From Oceanobacillus zhaokaii (lineage in GTDB: Bacteria; Bacillota; Bacilli; Bacillales; Amphibacillaceae): a stretch of DNA of 64,000 nt. The position numbers were made by a program, and so were the translations under genes. The DNA is taken from positions 2,179,001-2,243,000 of the forward strand of contig NZ_CP024848.1 of NCBI RefSeq assembly GCF_003352005.1. The letters run 5' to 3'. The stretch's first letter is position 1. Every line of letters starts with the position of its first letter. Below are positions 35,464 through 44,628 of the stretch, one piece after another. The notes under the pieces are model-generated. The model worked only from the letters and a program-made list of their open reading frames with translations, was not told where the DNA came from and did no database searches.

Positions 35464-35540
35464 TGGTAGCGGCGGAGGGGATCGAACCCACGACCTCACG
35501 GGTATGAACCGTACGCTCTAGCCAGCTGAGCTACGCCGCC
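35464..35540 (-). tRNA. tRNA-Met, elongator (anticodon CAT)
   Basis: Acceptor stem GGCGGCG with CGCCGCT (first pair G-U, as in Bacillus elongator Met), anticodon loop TTCATAC, encoded CCA. The T stem GTGGG/CCCTC has a U-U mismatch at 50-64. Confidence 0.93.
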
Positions 35541-35544
35541 AATT

Positions 35545-35619
35545 TGGCTCCACAGGTAGGATTCGAACCTACGACCGATCGGTTAACAGCCGATTGCTCT
35601 ACCACTGAGCTACTGTGGA
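35545..35619 (-). tRNA. tRNA-Asn (anticodon GTT)
   Basis: Acceptor TCCACAG/CTGTGGA, anticodon loop CTGTTAA, G73 and encoded CCA. It is the first gene of the six-tRNA unit transcribed toward lower coordinates. Confidence 0.95.
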
Positions 35620-36007
35620 ATAATACATATGAGTTAAAACTTAAAGACTGCGTTCAAGATAATATTTTCAGCCATTACATTATTAATTAGGAAACATTTG
35701 TTTGCTTTAATTAATTAGCAACGAAATCTAATTTATCATGTTTCGCGAAATCTGTCAACACTTTTTTTATTTTTATCAAAATCAAAATTATGTATGACGC
35801 TCTGAAGCGACAATAATTATATTACCACCTTCAAAAAAGAAAATCAACATATATTTTACAAAAAAGCTAAATTTATTCTAAAAAAGACTTAATTCTTAAT
35901 CATTTTGGTTGAATTTTGTTGTGTTTTTTACATAAAAAGCGATCACTCTCCAATATGAGAATGATCGCTTTTATGTCAAATAATGCAACTTTTTATCTCG
36001 ACTATTA
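35620..36007. other. Intergenic region before the tRNA cluster
   Basis: AT-rich gap of about 390 bases. It holds the tRNA promoter region on its left side and the terminator of the NfeD gene (35933-35974). I see no gene in it. Confidence 0.5.
35933..35974 (-). terminator. Terminator after the NfeD gene
   Basis: On the minus strand TAAAAGCGATCAT and GTGATCGCTTTTTA pair over about 12 bases, followed by a T run. It lies about 35 bases past the stop codon. Confidence 0.8.
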
Positions 36008-36637
36008 TTATTGTACCTTCTCCACTAATATTTTTGTTCCATCCACTTGGACAACGCGAACCTCACTTTCCCTCTCAATCCATTGCCCTTCCGATACAGC
36101 ACTATAATCTTTATTTTCAATTCTTATCGTCCCAACTGGCCGCATGTCATTTAAGGTAATTCCAGTTTTACCAATTAACAACTCGTAATCCATATTCATG
36201 GAATTATATCCTGCCTCTTTTGTTAATTGATCGTTCAAAGCAAGTTTTGTCCACATTTGTCGTTTCTTGAATACTTTTAAAAATAGGAATGAACCCGCCC
36301 CTCCAATCAAGACACCCAGCACGGAATATAAGCCTGCTGTTAAATTAGGTGCTGCTAGCGCAACCGCAATTAACATAATAACTAAACCAATCGTTGCCAG
36401 CGTACCATCATTTACAATCTTTCCATCAACAATTATAAGTAATAATCCGACGAAATATAAAATAAGCATAATGATAAAGGAGCTAGATTCGAGGTATGCA
36501 GCAAAATAAACTGTAATAAAGCCTATTCCTAGGATTCCGAATATACCGCGAGCATTTACTAATACTTCACCAATTAGAAATAAGGTCCCAAGTCCAGTGA
36601 TAATAAATCCAATCCATACTAAATCAAATATTTCCAA
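36008..36637 (-). CDS. NfeD-family membrane protein without protease domain
   Basis: A 209-residue protein: about four membrane helices (residues 8-120) and a C-terminal OB-fold-like domain (ELLIGKTGITLNDMRPVGTIRIENKDYSA). It corresponds to the C-terminal half of long NfeD proteins such as yqeZ in this window and lacks the ClpP-like part. Short NfeD proteins usually act with a flotillin-type partner; none is adjacent here. Start TTG 36637 behind GGGAGG. The gene stands alone with its own terminator. Confidence 0.82.
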   Translation of the reverse strand: MEIFDLVWIGFIITGLGTLFLIGEVLVNARGIFGILGIGFITVYFAAYLESSSFIIMLILYFVGLLLIIVDGKIVNDGTLATIGLVIMLIAVALAAPNLTAGLYSVLGVLIGGAGSFLFLKVFKKRQMWTKLALNDQLTKEAGYNSMNMDYELLIGKTGITLNDMRPVGTIRIENKDYSAVSEGQWIERESEVRVVQVDGTKILVEKVQ

Positions 36638-36712
36638 ATGAATTCCTCCCTATACCCAATAATACGTATTCATTTCATATTTAGTTTCAAAAAAGGAGAT
36701 TATTATAATTTT

Positions 36713-37027
36713 ATGAAGCGACTCATGATCTATATGCTTTTTATTTTATTATGTATGAGTATTTATAAAGATTTATCAATTGGCAATTTATCAAGTCAAG
36801 AAAATATTAGTCCGCTCGAACAATCTCCTCATTCTGATTATACTATAACGCAAATAAAAATCACTATTGGTGATACAGTATTATCTGTTATGGAGAAAAT
36901 GAATGTTGATGAAAGTAATCAGTTAGATATTTCGAGGATAATGGACGACTTTAAGCAATTAAACCCTACAGCAGATCCTTTTCACCTTGAGCCTAATGCA
37001 TTTTATTATTTTCCTGTATATAAATAG
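36713..37027 (+). CDS. yqfZ: Membrane-anchored LysM-like protein (YqfZ-like)
   Basis: A 104-residue protein with an N-terminal membrane anchor and a C-terminal LysM-like stretch (ITIGDTVLSVMEKMN... LNPTADPFHLEPNAFYYFP). YqfZ of B. subtilis is a small LysM-type protein at a similar map position. The ATG at 36713 has AAGGAG 14 bases upstream, rather far, but no other in-frame start intervenes. Function unknown; wall attachment is likely. Confidence 0.65.
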   Translation: MKRLMIYMLFILLCMSIYKDLSIGNLSSQENISPLEQSPHSDYTITQIKITIGDTVLSVMEKMNVDESNQLDISRIMDDFKQLNPTADPFHLEPNAFYYFPVYK

Positions 37028-37044
37028 TACAAAAGATTAATTTG

Positions 37045-37085
37045 CAAAAAAAAATAGAGACTGAATGAAGTCAGTCTCTATTATT
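37045..37085. terminator. Bidirectional terminator between yqfZ and yqfX
   Basis: AATAGAGACTGA and its complement (TCAGTCTCTATT) form a perfect stem with T/A runs on each side, between convergent genes. Confidence 0.9.
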
Positions 37086-37088
37086 TAG

Positions 37089-37451
37089 CTAGAAGAAAGG
37101 TCTAAAGAAAAGTGTCATGATGATGGAAATTACTCCAGCTGCAATTGCGATATTTCCTAGTGTATCGGCTCCTTTACTTCTAGAAACAAACCCTAGAATT
37201 ATCCCAGCAGCGCCCAATACAAATGGCCACATGAAGAATGAAATCACTGATAGAGCTATCCCAATCCAACCATATGAACTAATAACATCACCAGAATCGC
37301 CTCTGCTATCCGCTCTTGCATAGTCATCTGCAGTAAACTCTGATGCGAACTCCTCATTACGTGCGCTGTCCGTATCAACATCAACAAAATGATATTCGTT
37401 ATCTCTTGATGAATCATCTGTCACTGGATTTTTTCTGTATTTTTCGTCCAA
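37089..37451 (-). CDS. yqfX: Membrane protein YqfX
   Basis: A 120-residue protein: a very acidic N-terminal 55 residues (rich in Asp, Glu, Arg), then two membrane helices separated by GFVSRSKGADTLGN, a DUF4190-like hairpin. Length and place agree with YqfX of B. subtilis. Start TTG 37451 eight bases after AAGGAGG. Function unknown. Confidence 0.8.
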   Translation of the reverse strand: MDEKYRKNPVTDDSSRDNEYHFVDVDTDSARNEEFASEFTADDYARADSRGDSGDVISSYGWIGIALSVISFFMWPFVLGAAGIILGFVSRSKGADTLGNIAIAAGVISIIMTLFFRPFF

Positions 37452-37641
37452 TGGAAGACCTCCTTTTTAAAATAGTTGAGGTGCAGTTATATTGTATGGA
37501 TTCTCTCCCTTTCTTAATGATGTTAGTTTTTGGCAACATAACCATTTAAAATTAAAAATTTCTTTTGTAATCTTAAGTAAATTTTTCGGAATGGGTGCAT
37601 ATAGTACATTAGAGTGCTTTTATTAAAGGGGTAATGCGAAT

Positions 37642-37926
37642 ATGTCAATTTTCATTAAAGAGATGGTTAAGGTTAGATTAAAGAATCTTAGCACAAATGA
37701 TCTTCTACATTATGGAAAACAGTATGGGTTTTCTATATCTACTGCTCAGGCAAAGGCAATTATTGATTTCTTAAAACAAAATACACTTGATCCATTTATT
37801 AAACAGGACCGAGAGAAAATGTTTTCTAAATTGGCTAACATTACCGATAATAACACTTCCAAGAAGGCAGAAAAATTATTTCATGGCTTGATAAAATCCT
37901 ATGGACTGGAACATTTATTTCAGTAA
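37642..37926 (+). CDS. yqfT: DUF2624 protein YqfT
   Basis: A 94-residue soluble helical protein. The pattern (LLHYGKQYGFSISTAQAKAIIDFLK) is that of DUF2624/YqfT, encoded beside nfo (yqfS) in Bacillus. The ATG follows AAAGGGG. No enzymatic motif is visible; function unknown. Confidence 0.8.
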   Translation: MSIFIKEMVKVRLKNLSTNDLLHYGKQYGFSISTAQAKAIIDFLKQNTLDPFIKQDREKMFSKLANITDNNTSKKAEKLFHGLIKSYGLEHLFQ

Positions 37927-38023
37927 AAGATCAATGTCCATACAACCCAATTCGTGCAATCTGAATCGGTTAATGGAAATAGATTAATCAAATAACAGCA
38001 TTGTAATAACGATTCTTAACAAT

Positions 38024-38056
38024 AAAAAAAGGGATAACCGCTTAGAGTTATCCCTA
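38024..38056. terminator. Terminator after nfo
   Basis: AGGGATAAC and GTTATCCCT form a nine-base stem with an A run on its left, so it is read as a T run on the minus strand. It lies about 20 bases past the nfo stop. Confidence 0.8.
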
Positions 38057-38075
38057 TCAATGATTCATTTCATTT

Positions 38076-38969
38076 TTAAGCATTCATAATAATTTCTTTC
38101 AATTCCTCAACAAATTCACCATTTTTAATCATATCAATTTCAAACTTATATGGCGCTTTTTTGTTTTTCTTATCCTCGCCTACATATGGCGTCTCTAGAA
38201 TTTTTGGAATTTCAATTAACTGTGGATGATGTACAACATAATGCAGTGCTTTAAATCCAATCTGACCAAATCCAATATTTTCATGTCTGTCTTTATGGGC
38301 TCCACGTACATTTTTACTGTCATTTACATGAACAACTTTAATACGATCAACACCAATAATCTTATCAAATTCATTTAGGACACCATCAAAGTCGTTTACA
38401 ACATCATAGCCCGCATCGTGAATATGACAAGTGTCAAGGCAAATAGACAGTCTGTCATTATGTGTTACTCCATCAATAATTCGTGCGATTTCTTCAAATG
38501 AACGGCCAATTTCTGTTCCTTTTCCTGCCATTGTTTCAAGAGCAATTTGTACGTCCTTATCCTTCTCAACTACTTCATTTAAACCTTCGATGATCTTCTT
38601 TATTCCTTCATCTGCACCTGCACCAACATGCGCACCAGGATGCAACACAATTTGTTTCGCACCTAACGCAGCAGTACGATCAATCTCATTGCGTAAAAAG
38701 TTGACACCCAGCTCAAAGGTTTCTGGCTTTGTTGTATTGCCAATATTAATAATATATGGCGCGTGAACAATTATATCTGACATACCATTCTTTACCATAT
38801 GCTCCCTGCCTGCATCAATATTTAATTCTTCAATCGGTTTTCTTCTTGTGTTTTGCGGTGCACCTGTATAAATCATAAATGTATTTGCACCGTAAGATGC
38901 AGCTTCTTCACTAGAGCCGAGTAGCATTTTCTTCCCATTCATTGATACATGTGAACCTATTTTTAACAT
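38076..38969 (-). CDS. nfo: Endonuclease IV (AP endonuclease)
   Basis: Cuts DNA at abasic sites with a three-zinc centre. It has 297 residues. The metal-binding segments are present: [51 protein letters not shown] and [12 protein letters not shown]-barrel repair enzyme that also matters in spores (YqfS). The ATG follows GGAGAG. It lies 28 bases after cshB, the same order as in B. subtilis. Confidence 0.96.
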   Translation of the reverse strand: MLKIGSHVSMNGKKMLLGSSEEAASYGANTFMIYTGAPQNTRRKPIEELNIDAGREHMVKNGMSDIIVHAPYIINIGNTTKPETFELGVNFLRNEIDRTAALGAKQIVLHPGAHVGAGADEGIKKIIEGLNEVVEKDKDVQIALETMAGKGTEIGRSFEEIARIIDGVTHNDRLSICLDTCHIHDAGYDVVNDFDGVLNEFDKIIGVDRIKVVHVNDSKNVRGAHKDRHENIGFGQIGFKALHYVVHHPQLIEIPKILETPYVGEDKKNKKAPYKFEIDMIKNGEFVEELKEIIMNA

Positions 38970-38997
38970 CTTTAAATCTCTCCCATTATCTACATTG

Positions 38998-40317
38998 TTA
39001 TTTGCCGCGATTAAATCTAGATTTCCTTGTCAACTGCTTCTTAATTGATTCTTGTTGCTGTTTCATTTTCTTCTTGTACCCAGGTTTAACCTTTTTCGCT
39101 TTACGGACTTGCTTCCATGCTTCCTTTTCAATATTTGTTGTAGTTTTAGTTCTTAAATGACGTTCATTCCAAGGCTTGGCTTCTTTCCATTCCCCATTTT
39201 TTACATCAACATACTTAAAAGTAAGACCTTTATCTTCTAATTTCTCAATAAGCTTCACATCGGATTCATTATATAGGCTGATTGCGGTTCCTTCCATTCC
39301 TGCTCTTGCTGTTCTGCCAACCCGATGAATATAAAATTCTTCCTCTTTTGGAATCTGCGCATTAATGACATGGCTAACTCCTTTTATATCAATCCCTCTA
39401 GCAGCTAAATCGGTCGCAACTATATATTGATAACGAAGGTTTTGAATTTCCTTAAGCACTCTTTTTCTTTCTCTCGGTGTTAAGCCACCATGAATTAAGC
39501 CCACATCCATGCCTCTTTCTTGAAGGGACGCAGCTAAGTCATTCGCAAGCTGTTTACCGTTTGTAAAAATAATCGCTAAATATGGCTGAATTGCTTTCGA
39601 TATATCTATAATAACATCCGCTTCATTGCGATGTTTCAAGGCAACAAGCCGATGTTCCATTGTCTCAGGTGAAAAATGATCTGATACCTTAATATACAAT
39701 GGATTTTCTAGATATTTTTTGAAGAAATGCTGTAATCGCTCTGGAATAGTTGCTGAGAATACTAGTAATTGAACATTCTCCTTAGAACGAATTAACAATT
39801 GGTCTACATCATTGATAAATCCTAAATCAAGCATTAAGTCTGCTTCATCTACAACAAAAGATTGTGCAGAATAAATCGACAATGCTTCCTCTTTAACTAA
39901 ATCCAATATTCTACCAGGCGTTCCAACAATAATATGCGGTGGCTCCTTTAACTTGTCAATCATCTTCTGCTTATCAGTTCCGCCAACAAGCAATTTAGAT
40001 AACCATATTCCTTCCTTTCCAGCATGCTGGATGACTTTCTTTACTTCATCATGTAATTGGGTTGCCAGCTCCCTTGTAGGCGCTGTAATCACCATTTGTA
40101 CGGTCCGCTTACTTGCATCAAGACGATCAAATAATGGAAGTAAAAACGCATGTGTCTTGCCTGACCCTGTTCGTGATTGTCCAATTACGCTTTGCCCTTC
40201 TAAAACTGCTGGAATTACCTTTTTCTGTACCTCTGTTGGCTCAGTAAAATTGAGTTTACGAACCACTTCCATGGTCGATTCCTGAAATGAAAATTGATTA
40301 AACCCACTATTATTCAT
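38998..40317 (-). CDS. cshB: DEAD-box RNA helicase CshB
   Basis: A 439-residue ATP-dependent RNA helicase. A Q-motif region ([14 protein letters not shown]) is followed by [21 protein letters not shown] and HRVGRTAR. The C-terminal tail is strongly basic ([15 protein letters not shown]), suited to RNA contact. CshB of B. subtilis (yqfR) acts in ribosome assembly and cold growth; the same role is inferred from synteny. It is followed by nfo in the same direction. Confidence 0.95.
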   Translation of the reverse strand: MNNSGFNQFSFQESTMEVVRKLNFTEPTEVQKKVIPAVLEGQSVIGQSRTGSGKTHAFLLPLFDRLDASKRTVQMVITAPTRELATQLHDEVKKVIQHAGKEGIWLSKLLVGGTDKQKMIDKLKEPPHIIVGTPGRILDLVKEEALSIYSAQSFVVDEADLMLDLGFINDVDQLLIRSKENVQLLVFSATIPERLQHFFKKYLENPLYIKVSDHFSPETMEHRLVALKHRNEADVIIDISKAIQPYLAIIFTNGKQLANDLAASLQERGMDVGLIHGGLTPRERKRVLKEIQNLRYQYIVATDLAARGIDIKGVSHVINAQIPKEEEFYIHRVGRTARAGMEGTAISLYNESDVKLIEKLEDKGLTFKYVDVKNGEWKEAKPWNERHLRTKTTTNIEKEAWKQVRKAKKVKPGYKKKMKQQQESIKKQLTRKSRFNRGK

Positions 40318-40353
40318 AAATAATATTGCTCCTTTGGGGTGTCTACCCAGTTA

Positions 40354-41469
40354 TTAAATAAATTGAAATGGTTCTGTACTTGTTTCCGATGTAATAATTT
40401 CTATCCAATCTTTATTAAGTTCTTTTTCTAAAAACAGCTTTGTCGCTTGCTTCATTACTTTTTCTATATTATGGCCAGCATCAATGACAGGTAAGCCCAT
40501 TTGCCATGCATCCTGGGCCACATGGAAACTCATATCGCCTGTTATATAAACATCTGCACCTTTTTGGCGTGCCAAGTGAATATACTTCTCGCCACTTCCA
40601 CCCAAAATTGCTATTTTCCGAACTCGCTTATCCAAATCACCAATGACTCTCATATTTGGGACATCTAATGTTGATTTTACATGTTCACATAAATCTCGGA
40701 GTTTCATTGTAGCGGATAGTGTACCAATCCGTCCAATTCCAAACGTTTCCCCTTGATTTTTCAATGGAAAAATATCATAAGCTACTTCCTCATATGGGTG
40801 TGCACCAATTATTCCATTAATCACTTTTGTAATACGTTCTTCCTTTACAATCGTTTCGATTTTTATTTCATCAACGAATTCTAATTCATTTTCCGCACCG
40901 ATATAAGGAGCAGCGCCTTCTAATGGCTTGAATGTCCCCTGACCATTTGTTTGGAACGTACAATGGCTATAATTCCCAATATGACCCGCACCGTTTTCTG
41001 ACATAGCACTTCTTACTTGGTCAACATGAGTTGTTGGTACATATACTGCGATTTTATAAAGCTTTTGACTGCTAACTTCAGTTAGTATTTCCCTTGAGGC
41101 TATCCCTAGTAAATCACAAAGCATGTCATTTACGCCACCATTTGCCGCATCAAGATTCGTATGTGCCGCATAGACAGTAATTTGATTTGTTAATAATTTG
41201 TGGATGATTCTGCCTTGAGGGGTATCCAAATTTATTCGCTTTACCGGGTTAAATAATAGTGGATGATGAGCAATAATTAAATCAATGTTTTTTTCAATTG
41301 CTTCATCAACAACAGATTCTAACACATCGAGGGTAATCATCACTTTCTTCACGGTCTTATTATAGGAACCAATTTGCAGGCCCACATTATCCCATTCATA
41401 TGCTAAATGTTTTGGGGCCCAGTTTTCAATCACATGAAAAATATCATTATTTTTATATTCACGCTTCAT
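40354..41469 (-). CDS. yqfO: Nif3-like dinuclear metal centre protein
   Basis: A 371-residue protein of the Nif3/NGG1p family. Metal-site histidines are in IIAHHPLLF and AAHTNLDAA, and in the distal ITGDMSFHVA and DAGHNIE. The middle (about residues 125-230) is the PII/CutA-like insertion of the long Bacillus type. The biochemical role is unsettled; it may be a GTP cyclohydrolase-like or regulatory protein. It overlaps the end of trmK by 11 bases, an arrangement shared widely in Firmicutes. Confidence 0.93.
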   Translation of the reverse strand: MKREYKNNDIFHVIENWAPKHLAYEWDNVGLQIGSYNKTVKKVMITLDVLESVVDEAIEKNIDLIIAHHPLLFNPVKRINLDTPQGRIIHKLLTNQITVYAAHTNLDAANGGVNDMLCDLLGIASREILTEVSSQKLYKIAVYVPTTHVDQVRSAMSENGAGHIGNYSHCTFQTNGQGTFKPLEGAAPYIGAENELEFVDEIKIETIVKEERITKVINGIIGAHPYEEVAYDIFPLKNQGETFGIGRIGTLSATMKLRDLCEHVKSTLDVPNMRVIGDLDKRVRKIAILGGSGEKYIHLARQKGADVYITGDMSFHVAQDAWQMGLPVIDAGHNIEKVMKQATKLFLEKELNKDWIEIITSETSTEPFQFI

Positions 41470-42178
41470 GGTCCAGTACCTCCTTAATCCAAATTAGCTC
41501 TTCCTCAAATTGCTTGAGTTTCCGTTCATCCTTCACTTTCGCTTTCTTTATTTGTTTAATGATACGTTCTGTTTTTTCATGCTCACTACTCCATTTTTCA
41601 AAGAATTCTTTTGTTTTATTTTCTAATAGTAATGGTCCAAAAAACAATTGTTTTGGATCTAAATCCTGTTGTTTTGACATGTTCCATTCTACCTTATCCG
41701 CAACAATAATTTCATATATATGTTGGTTCTCTTCTACTACTTCCTCACTAGTAATGATGAAACCATTTTCGTTAAACCATTTCCTGACATTCCTAGCATC
41801 AATATTTGGCTGAGCGATTATCCGTTTTACATGTTGAACTTTGGACTTACCCTCCTCCAAAATGGATTTTATTAACGCTCCACCCATACCAGCAATTACA
41901 ATTTGTTCCACATTGTCCAGATTATTTAATACTCCTAGACCATTGCCTAATCGAACCTCAATAGATTCATTTAATTGATAATACTCGACTGTTTTTATTG
42001 CACTTTTAAATGGTCCTTCATTTACTTCTCCTGCAATTGCCCTCGATGACTTATCTTGTAAGCATACATAGCATGGCAAATAGGCATGATCTGAACCTAT
42101 ATCTGCAAATTTTGCACCTTTTGGCAGATAGGAAGCTACTTTTGTTAATCGTTTGGAAAGATTCAATGTTTGTGTCAT
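41459..42178 (-). CDS. trmK: tRNA (adenine-22-N1) methyltransferase
   Basis: Methylates A22 of tRNA with S-adenosylmethionine. It has 239 residues: a Rossmann-type domain with GAKFADIGSDHAYLP, then a C-terminal coiled coil. I chose ATG 42178 after GAAGGAG. The longer frame from 42253 would run across a terminator at 42203-42233, which argues against it. It overlaps yqfO by 11 bases and forms a unit with it. Confidence 0.93.
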   Translation of the reverse strand: MTQTLNLSKRLTKVASYLPKGAKFADIGSDHAYLPCYVCLQDKSSRAIAGEVNEGPFKSAIKTVEYYQLNESIEVRLGNGLGVLNNLDNVEQIVIAGMGGALIKSILEEGKSKVQHVKRIIAQPNIDARNVRKWFNENGFIITSEEVVEENQHIYEIIVADKVEWNMSKQQDLDPKQLFFGPLLLENKTKEFFEKWSSEHEKTERIIKQIKKAKVKDERKLKQFEEELIWIKEVLDHEA

Positions 42179-42202
42179 TTCGTTCTCCTTCATGAAAAAG
42201 AA

Positions 42203-42233
42203 AAGCTTTCTGTTTATTCCAGACAGAAAGCTT
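42203..42233 (-). terminator. Terminator between cccA and trmK
   Basis: On the minus strand AAGCTTTCTGT and ACAGAAAGCTT form an 11-base perfect stem, followed by TTCTTTTTC. It closes the unit that contains cccA and lies just before the trmK ribosome site. Confidence 0.88.
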
Positions 42234-42347
42234 ACAAAGTATATTTTTCTCAATTACCAAATAATAATAATTTAAAAATTCCCATGTAATTACTGGGAAA
42301 AGCAACAGGTATTCCCAATATTATTCATCAAATACCCCAAAAATGTC

Positions 42348-42725
42348 TTACTGTTTCTCACTTAACCAATCAGCAAGTAATGTTGCTTCCTCTTCAACAA
42401 CTTGTGTTTGAGCTGGCATTTGCCCTTTACCATTTTGAATGATAGAAACGATATCTTCAGCTGATAGTGTTGATCCTATAGTAGTTAACTCAGGACCCAT
42501 TCCACCACTTAAATCTGCACCATGACATGCAGCACAATTTGCTTGGAAAATTTCCTCAGGATCTGTTGATACTTCTCCACCGGAATCTTCTGTTTGCTCA
42601 TTTCCACCTTCTTCTGCAGCTTGTCTATCTGCTCGTTGGTCGACACCAATGAACGAGATGATAATAACTGCAAGTACCCCTATAATCGCAATGATAGCAA
42701 ATGGTAAAACAGAGTTTCTTTTCAT
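42348..42725 (-). CDS. cccA: Cytochrome c550
   Basis: A 125-residue membrane-bound c-type cytochrome on the outer face of the membrane. An N-terminal membrane anchor (about 8-27) is followed by an acidic, Gly/Glu-rich linker and the haem domain: CAACH (C64, C67, H68), with the likely methionine ligand M103 in GKGQMPAQ. It is the small CccA of the respiratory chain, placed after sigA as in B. subtilis. The acidic linker fits a salt-adapted organism (inference). Confidence 0.94.
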   Translation of the reverse strand: MKRNSVLPFAIIAIIGVLAVIIISFIGVDQRADRQAAEEGGNEQTEDSGGEVSTDPEEIFQANCAACHGADLSGGMGPELTTIGSTLSAEDIVSIIQNGKGQMPAQTQVVEEEATLLADWLSEKQ

Positions 42726-42829
42726 TACGTTTCCTCCTTATGTACTCCCCATTATTATGTATCTAAAAAGAACATTACATATAGTTTACTCGAAAATCGA
42801 TTTAGTTTAAAGGATTATCCTATGATATT

Positions 42830-43450
42830 TTATAATGTAAAGTAAAGTATTGAAAAAATCAAAAGAAAAATGCTAATTACCATTAGGAATTTGAGCTTAA
42901 ATTTGTTACCAATTAAAAACCACCCGACAAAATTCAACGTAATAACAAAATATAAAATATATTGATCTGAGACCAACTGATTACTTAAGAAAATCGTCAA
43001 CAACAATATCAAAAACAGGGTAATCATCAATGCCAGCTTTGTAATCCAAGCATTTGCTTGCTTATGGTAACCATATGACCAAATTGCATAGCATAGAAAA
43101 AGAATTAAAATGCCTAGTTGCAATCCCGAATGAAATTCCGTAAAATAAAGAACAAGGAAAGAAAACGGTAACAACAAAATTAAAAGACATAGCTGAAGAA
43201 TCAAGTTAGAATCGTTTCTCGTTTCTTTAGGAGTGTCAGTTTCTTCTGTTTCCATTATTCTATCGCCTTTCGTATATAATGCTAGCAGAAAGTCGCATTG
43301 TTCTTGTGGCAATAGTTTATGGTTTTTCCAAAATGTAATTTCATTGATAATCACAGTAATCCGATCATTATCTGCCACCACATTCACTCCAATACAAACA
43401 GCAGCATAGATTTCTAATAATAATATTACAAGAAAAAAGCCACTGAGCAT
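42830..43450 (-). CDS. Membrane protein of unknown function downstream of sigA
   Basis: About 206 residues. The N-terminal helix is followed by a soluble loop of about 60 residues (WKNHKLLPQEQCDFLLALYTKGD then an acidic stretch) and five or six membrane helices at the C-terminus. I recognise no family. The start is uncertain: ATG 43450 or TTG 43462, neither with a strong ribosome site, and both lie in a hairpin (43443-43476). It is encoded 30 bases after sigA, so it may be read from the sigA transcript if that hairpin does not stop transcription. Confidence 0.75.
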   Translation of the reverse strand: MLSGFFLVILLLEIYAAVCIGVNVVADNDRITVIINEITFWKNHKLLPQEQCDFLLALYTKGDRIMETEETDTPKETRNDSNLILQLCLLILLLPFSFLVLYFTEFHSGLQLGILILFLCYAIWSYGYHKQANAWITKLALMITLFLILLLTIFLSNQLVSDQYILYFVITLNFVGWFLIGNKFKLKFLMVISIFLLIFSILYFTL

Positions 43451-43476
43451 AGAAATACTCAAGTGACTATGCTCAG
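43443..43476 (-). terminator. Hairpin after sigA, overlapping the next start codon
   Basis: CTGAGCATAG and CTATGCTCAG form a perfect 10-base stem around a 14-base loop, followed on the minus strand by GTGGC-type bases and six T. It could be a weak terminator for sigA or a structure hiding the start of the next gene. Confidence 0.5.
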
Positions 43477-43480
43477 GATT

Positions 43481-44596
43481 TTATTCCAAAAAGTCTTTCA
43501 AACGTTTACTGCGACTTGGATGTCTTAGTTTCCGGAGTGCTTTCGCTTCAATCTGACGGATACGTTCTCTAGTAACACCAAATACTTTACCTACTTCTTC
43601 TAATGTTCTAGTGCGTCCATCATCAAGTCCAAAGCGAAGACGTAGGACGTTTTCTTCACGATCAGTTAAAGTGTCAAGCACGTCTTCTAATTGCTCTTTC
43701 AAAAGTTCATATGCAGCATGATCAGAAGGCGATATGGCCTCATGGTCTTCAATAAAGTCACCTAGATGGGAATCGTCTTCTTCACCAATCGGTGTCTCTA
43801 ATGAAACAGGCTCTTGCGCGATCTTAAGAATATCACGAACTTTCTCAGGACTTAGCTCCATCTCTTCGCCAATTTCTTCAGGAGTAGGCTCTCTACCTAA
43901 ATCCTGTAATAATGAACGTTGAACACGAATCAATTTATTAATCGTCTCAACCATATGAACTGGAATACGAATTGTTCTTGCTTGGTCGGCAATTGCACGT
44001 GTGATTGCCTGACGTATCCACCAAGTTGCATACGTACTAAATTTAAAGCCTTTTTGATAGTCAAACTTCTCAACTGCTTTTATTAATCCCATGTTTCCTT
44101 CTTGAATTAAATCCAGAAATAACATTCCACGACCAACATAGCGTTTAGCAATACTCACAACTAGTCGTAAATTCGCCTCTGCAAGACGTCGTTTAGCTTC
44201 TTCATCTCCTGCTTCAATTCGGGTAGCAAGTTCAATTTCTTCTGCAGCAGATAATAGGTTAACTCTCCCTATTTCCTTTAAATACATCCGAACTGGGTCG
44301 TTAATCTTAATCCCATGAGGGACACTTAAATCATTAACGTCTACTTCCTCTTCTTTTGAAATTTGCTGCATATTAGGATCTTCATCAGACTCACCAATTA
44401 CTTCTACACCTTGTTCACCTAGGTACTCATAAAATTCGTCCATTTGATCTGGTTCGATTTCAAAGTTGGACAAGCGGTCAGCAATTTCTTCATAGGCAAG
44501 CGTTCCACGTTTTTTACCCATTTCAACTAATTGTTCTTTTGCCTGTTCAATTGTTTGGGCTGTCTCTTTTGTTTGGGAAGGCTTTTTATCGGCCAT
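43481..44596 (-). CDS. sigA: RNA polymerase primary sigma factor
   Basis: A 371-residue housekeeping sigma factor. Region 1.1-like N-terminus ([22 protein letters not shown]) is followed by region 1.2 ([13 protein letters not shown]), region 2 ([32 protein letters not shown]), region 3 and region 4 ([20 protein letters not shown]). Length equals B. subtilis SigA. ATG 44596 follows GGAAGGAGG. It is transcribed with dnaG, 32 bases upstream, the classical macromolecular synthesis unit. Confidence 0.97.
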   Translation of the reverse strand: MADKKPSQTKETAQTIEQAKEQLVEMGKKRGTLAYEEIADRLSNFEIEPDQMDEFYEYLGEQGVEVIGESDEDPNMQQISKEEEVDVNDLSVPHGIKINDPVRMYLKEIGRVNLLSAAEEIELATRIEAGDEEAKRRLAEANLRLVVSIAKRYVGRGMLFLDLIQEGNMGLIKAVEKFDYQKGFKFSTYATWWIRQAITRAIADQARTIRIPVHMVETINKLIRVQRSLLQDLGREPTPEEIGEEMELSPEKVRDILKIAQEPVSLETPIGEEDDSHLGDFIEDHEAISPSDHAAYELLKEQLEDVLDTLTDREENVLRLRFGLDDGRTRTLEEVGKVFGVTRERIRQIEAKALRKLRHPSRSKRLKDFLE

Positions 44597-44628
44597 GAGT
44601 CCCCCTCCTTCCAGACTACGTTAAAAAT

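Noticed and set aside
42179..42253. A longer N-terminus for TrmK
   Set aside because: It would cross a clear terminator hairpin and skip the good ribosome site before ATG 42178.
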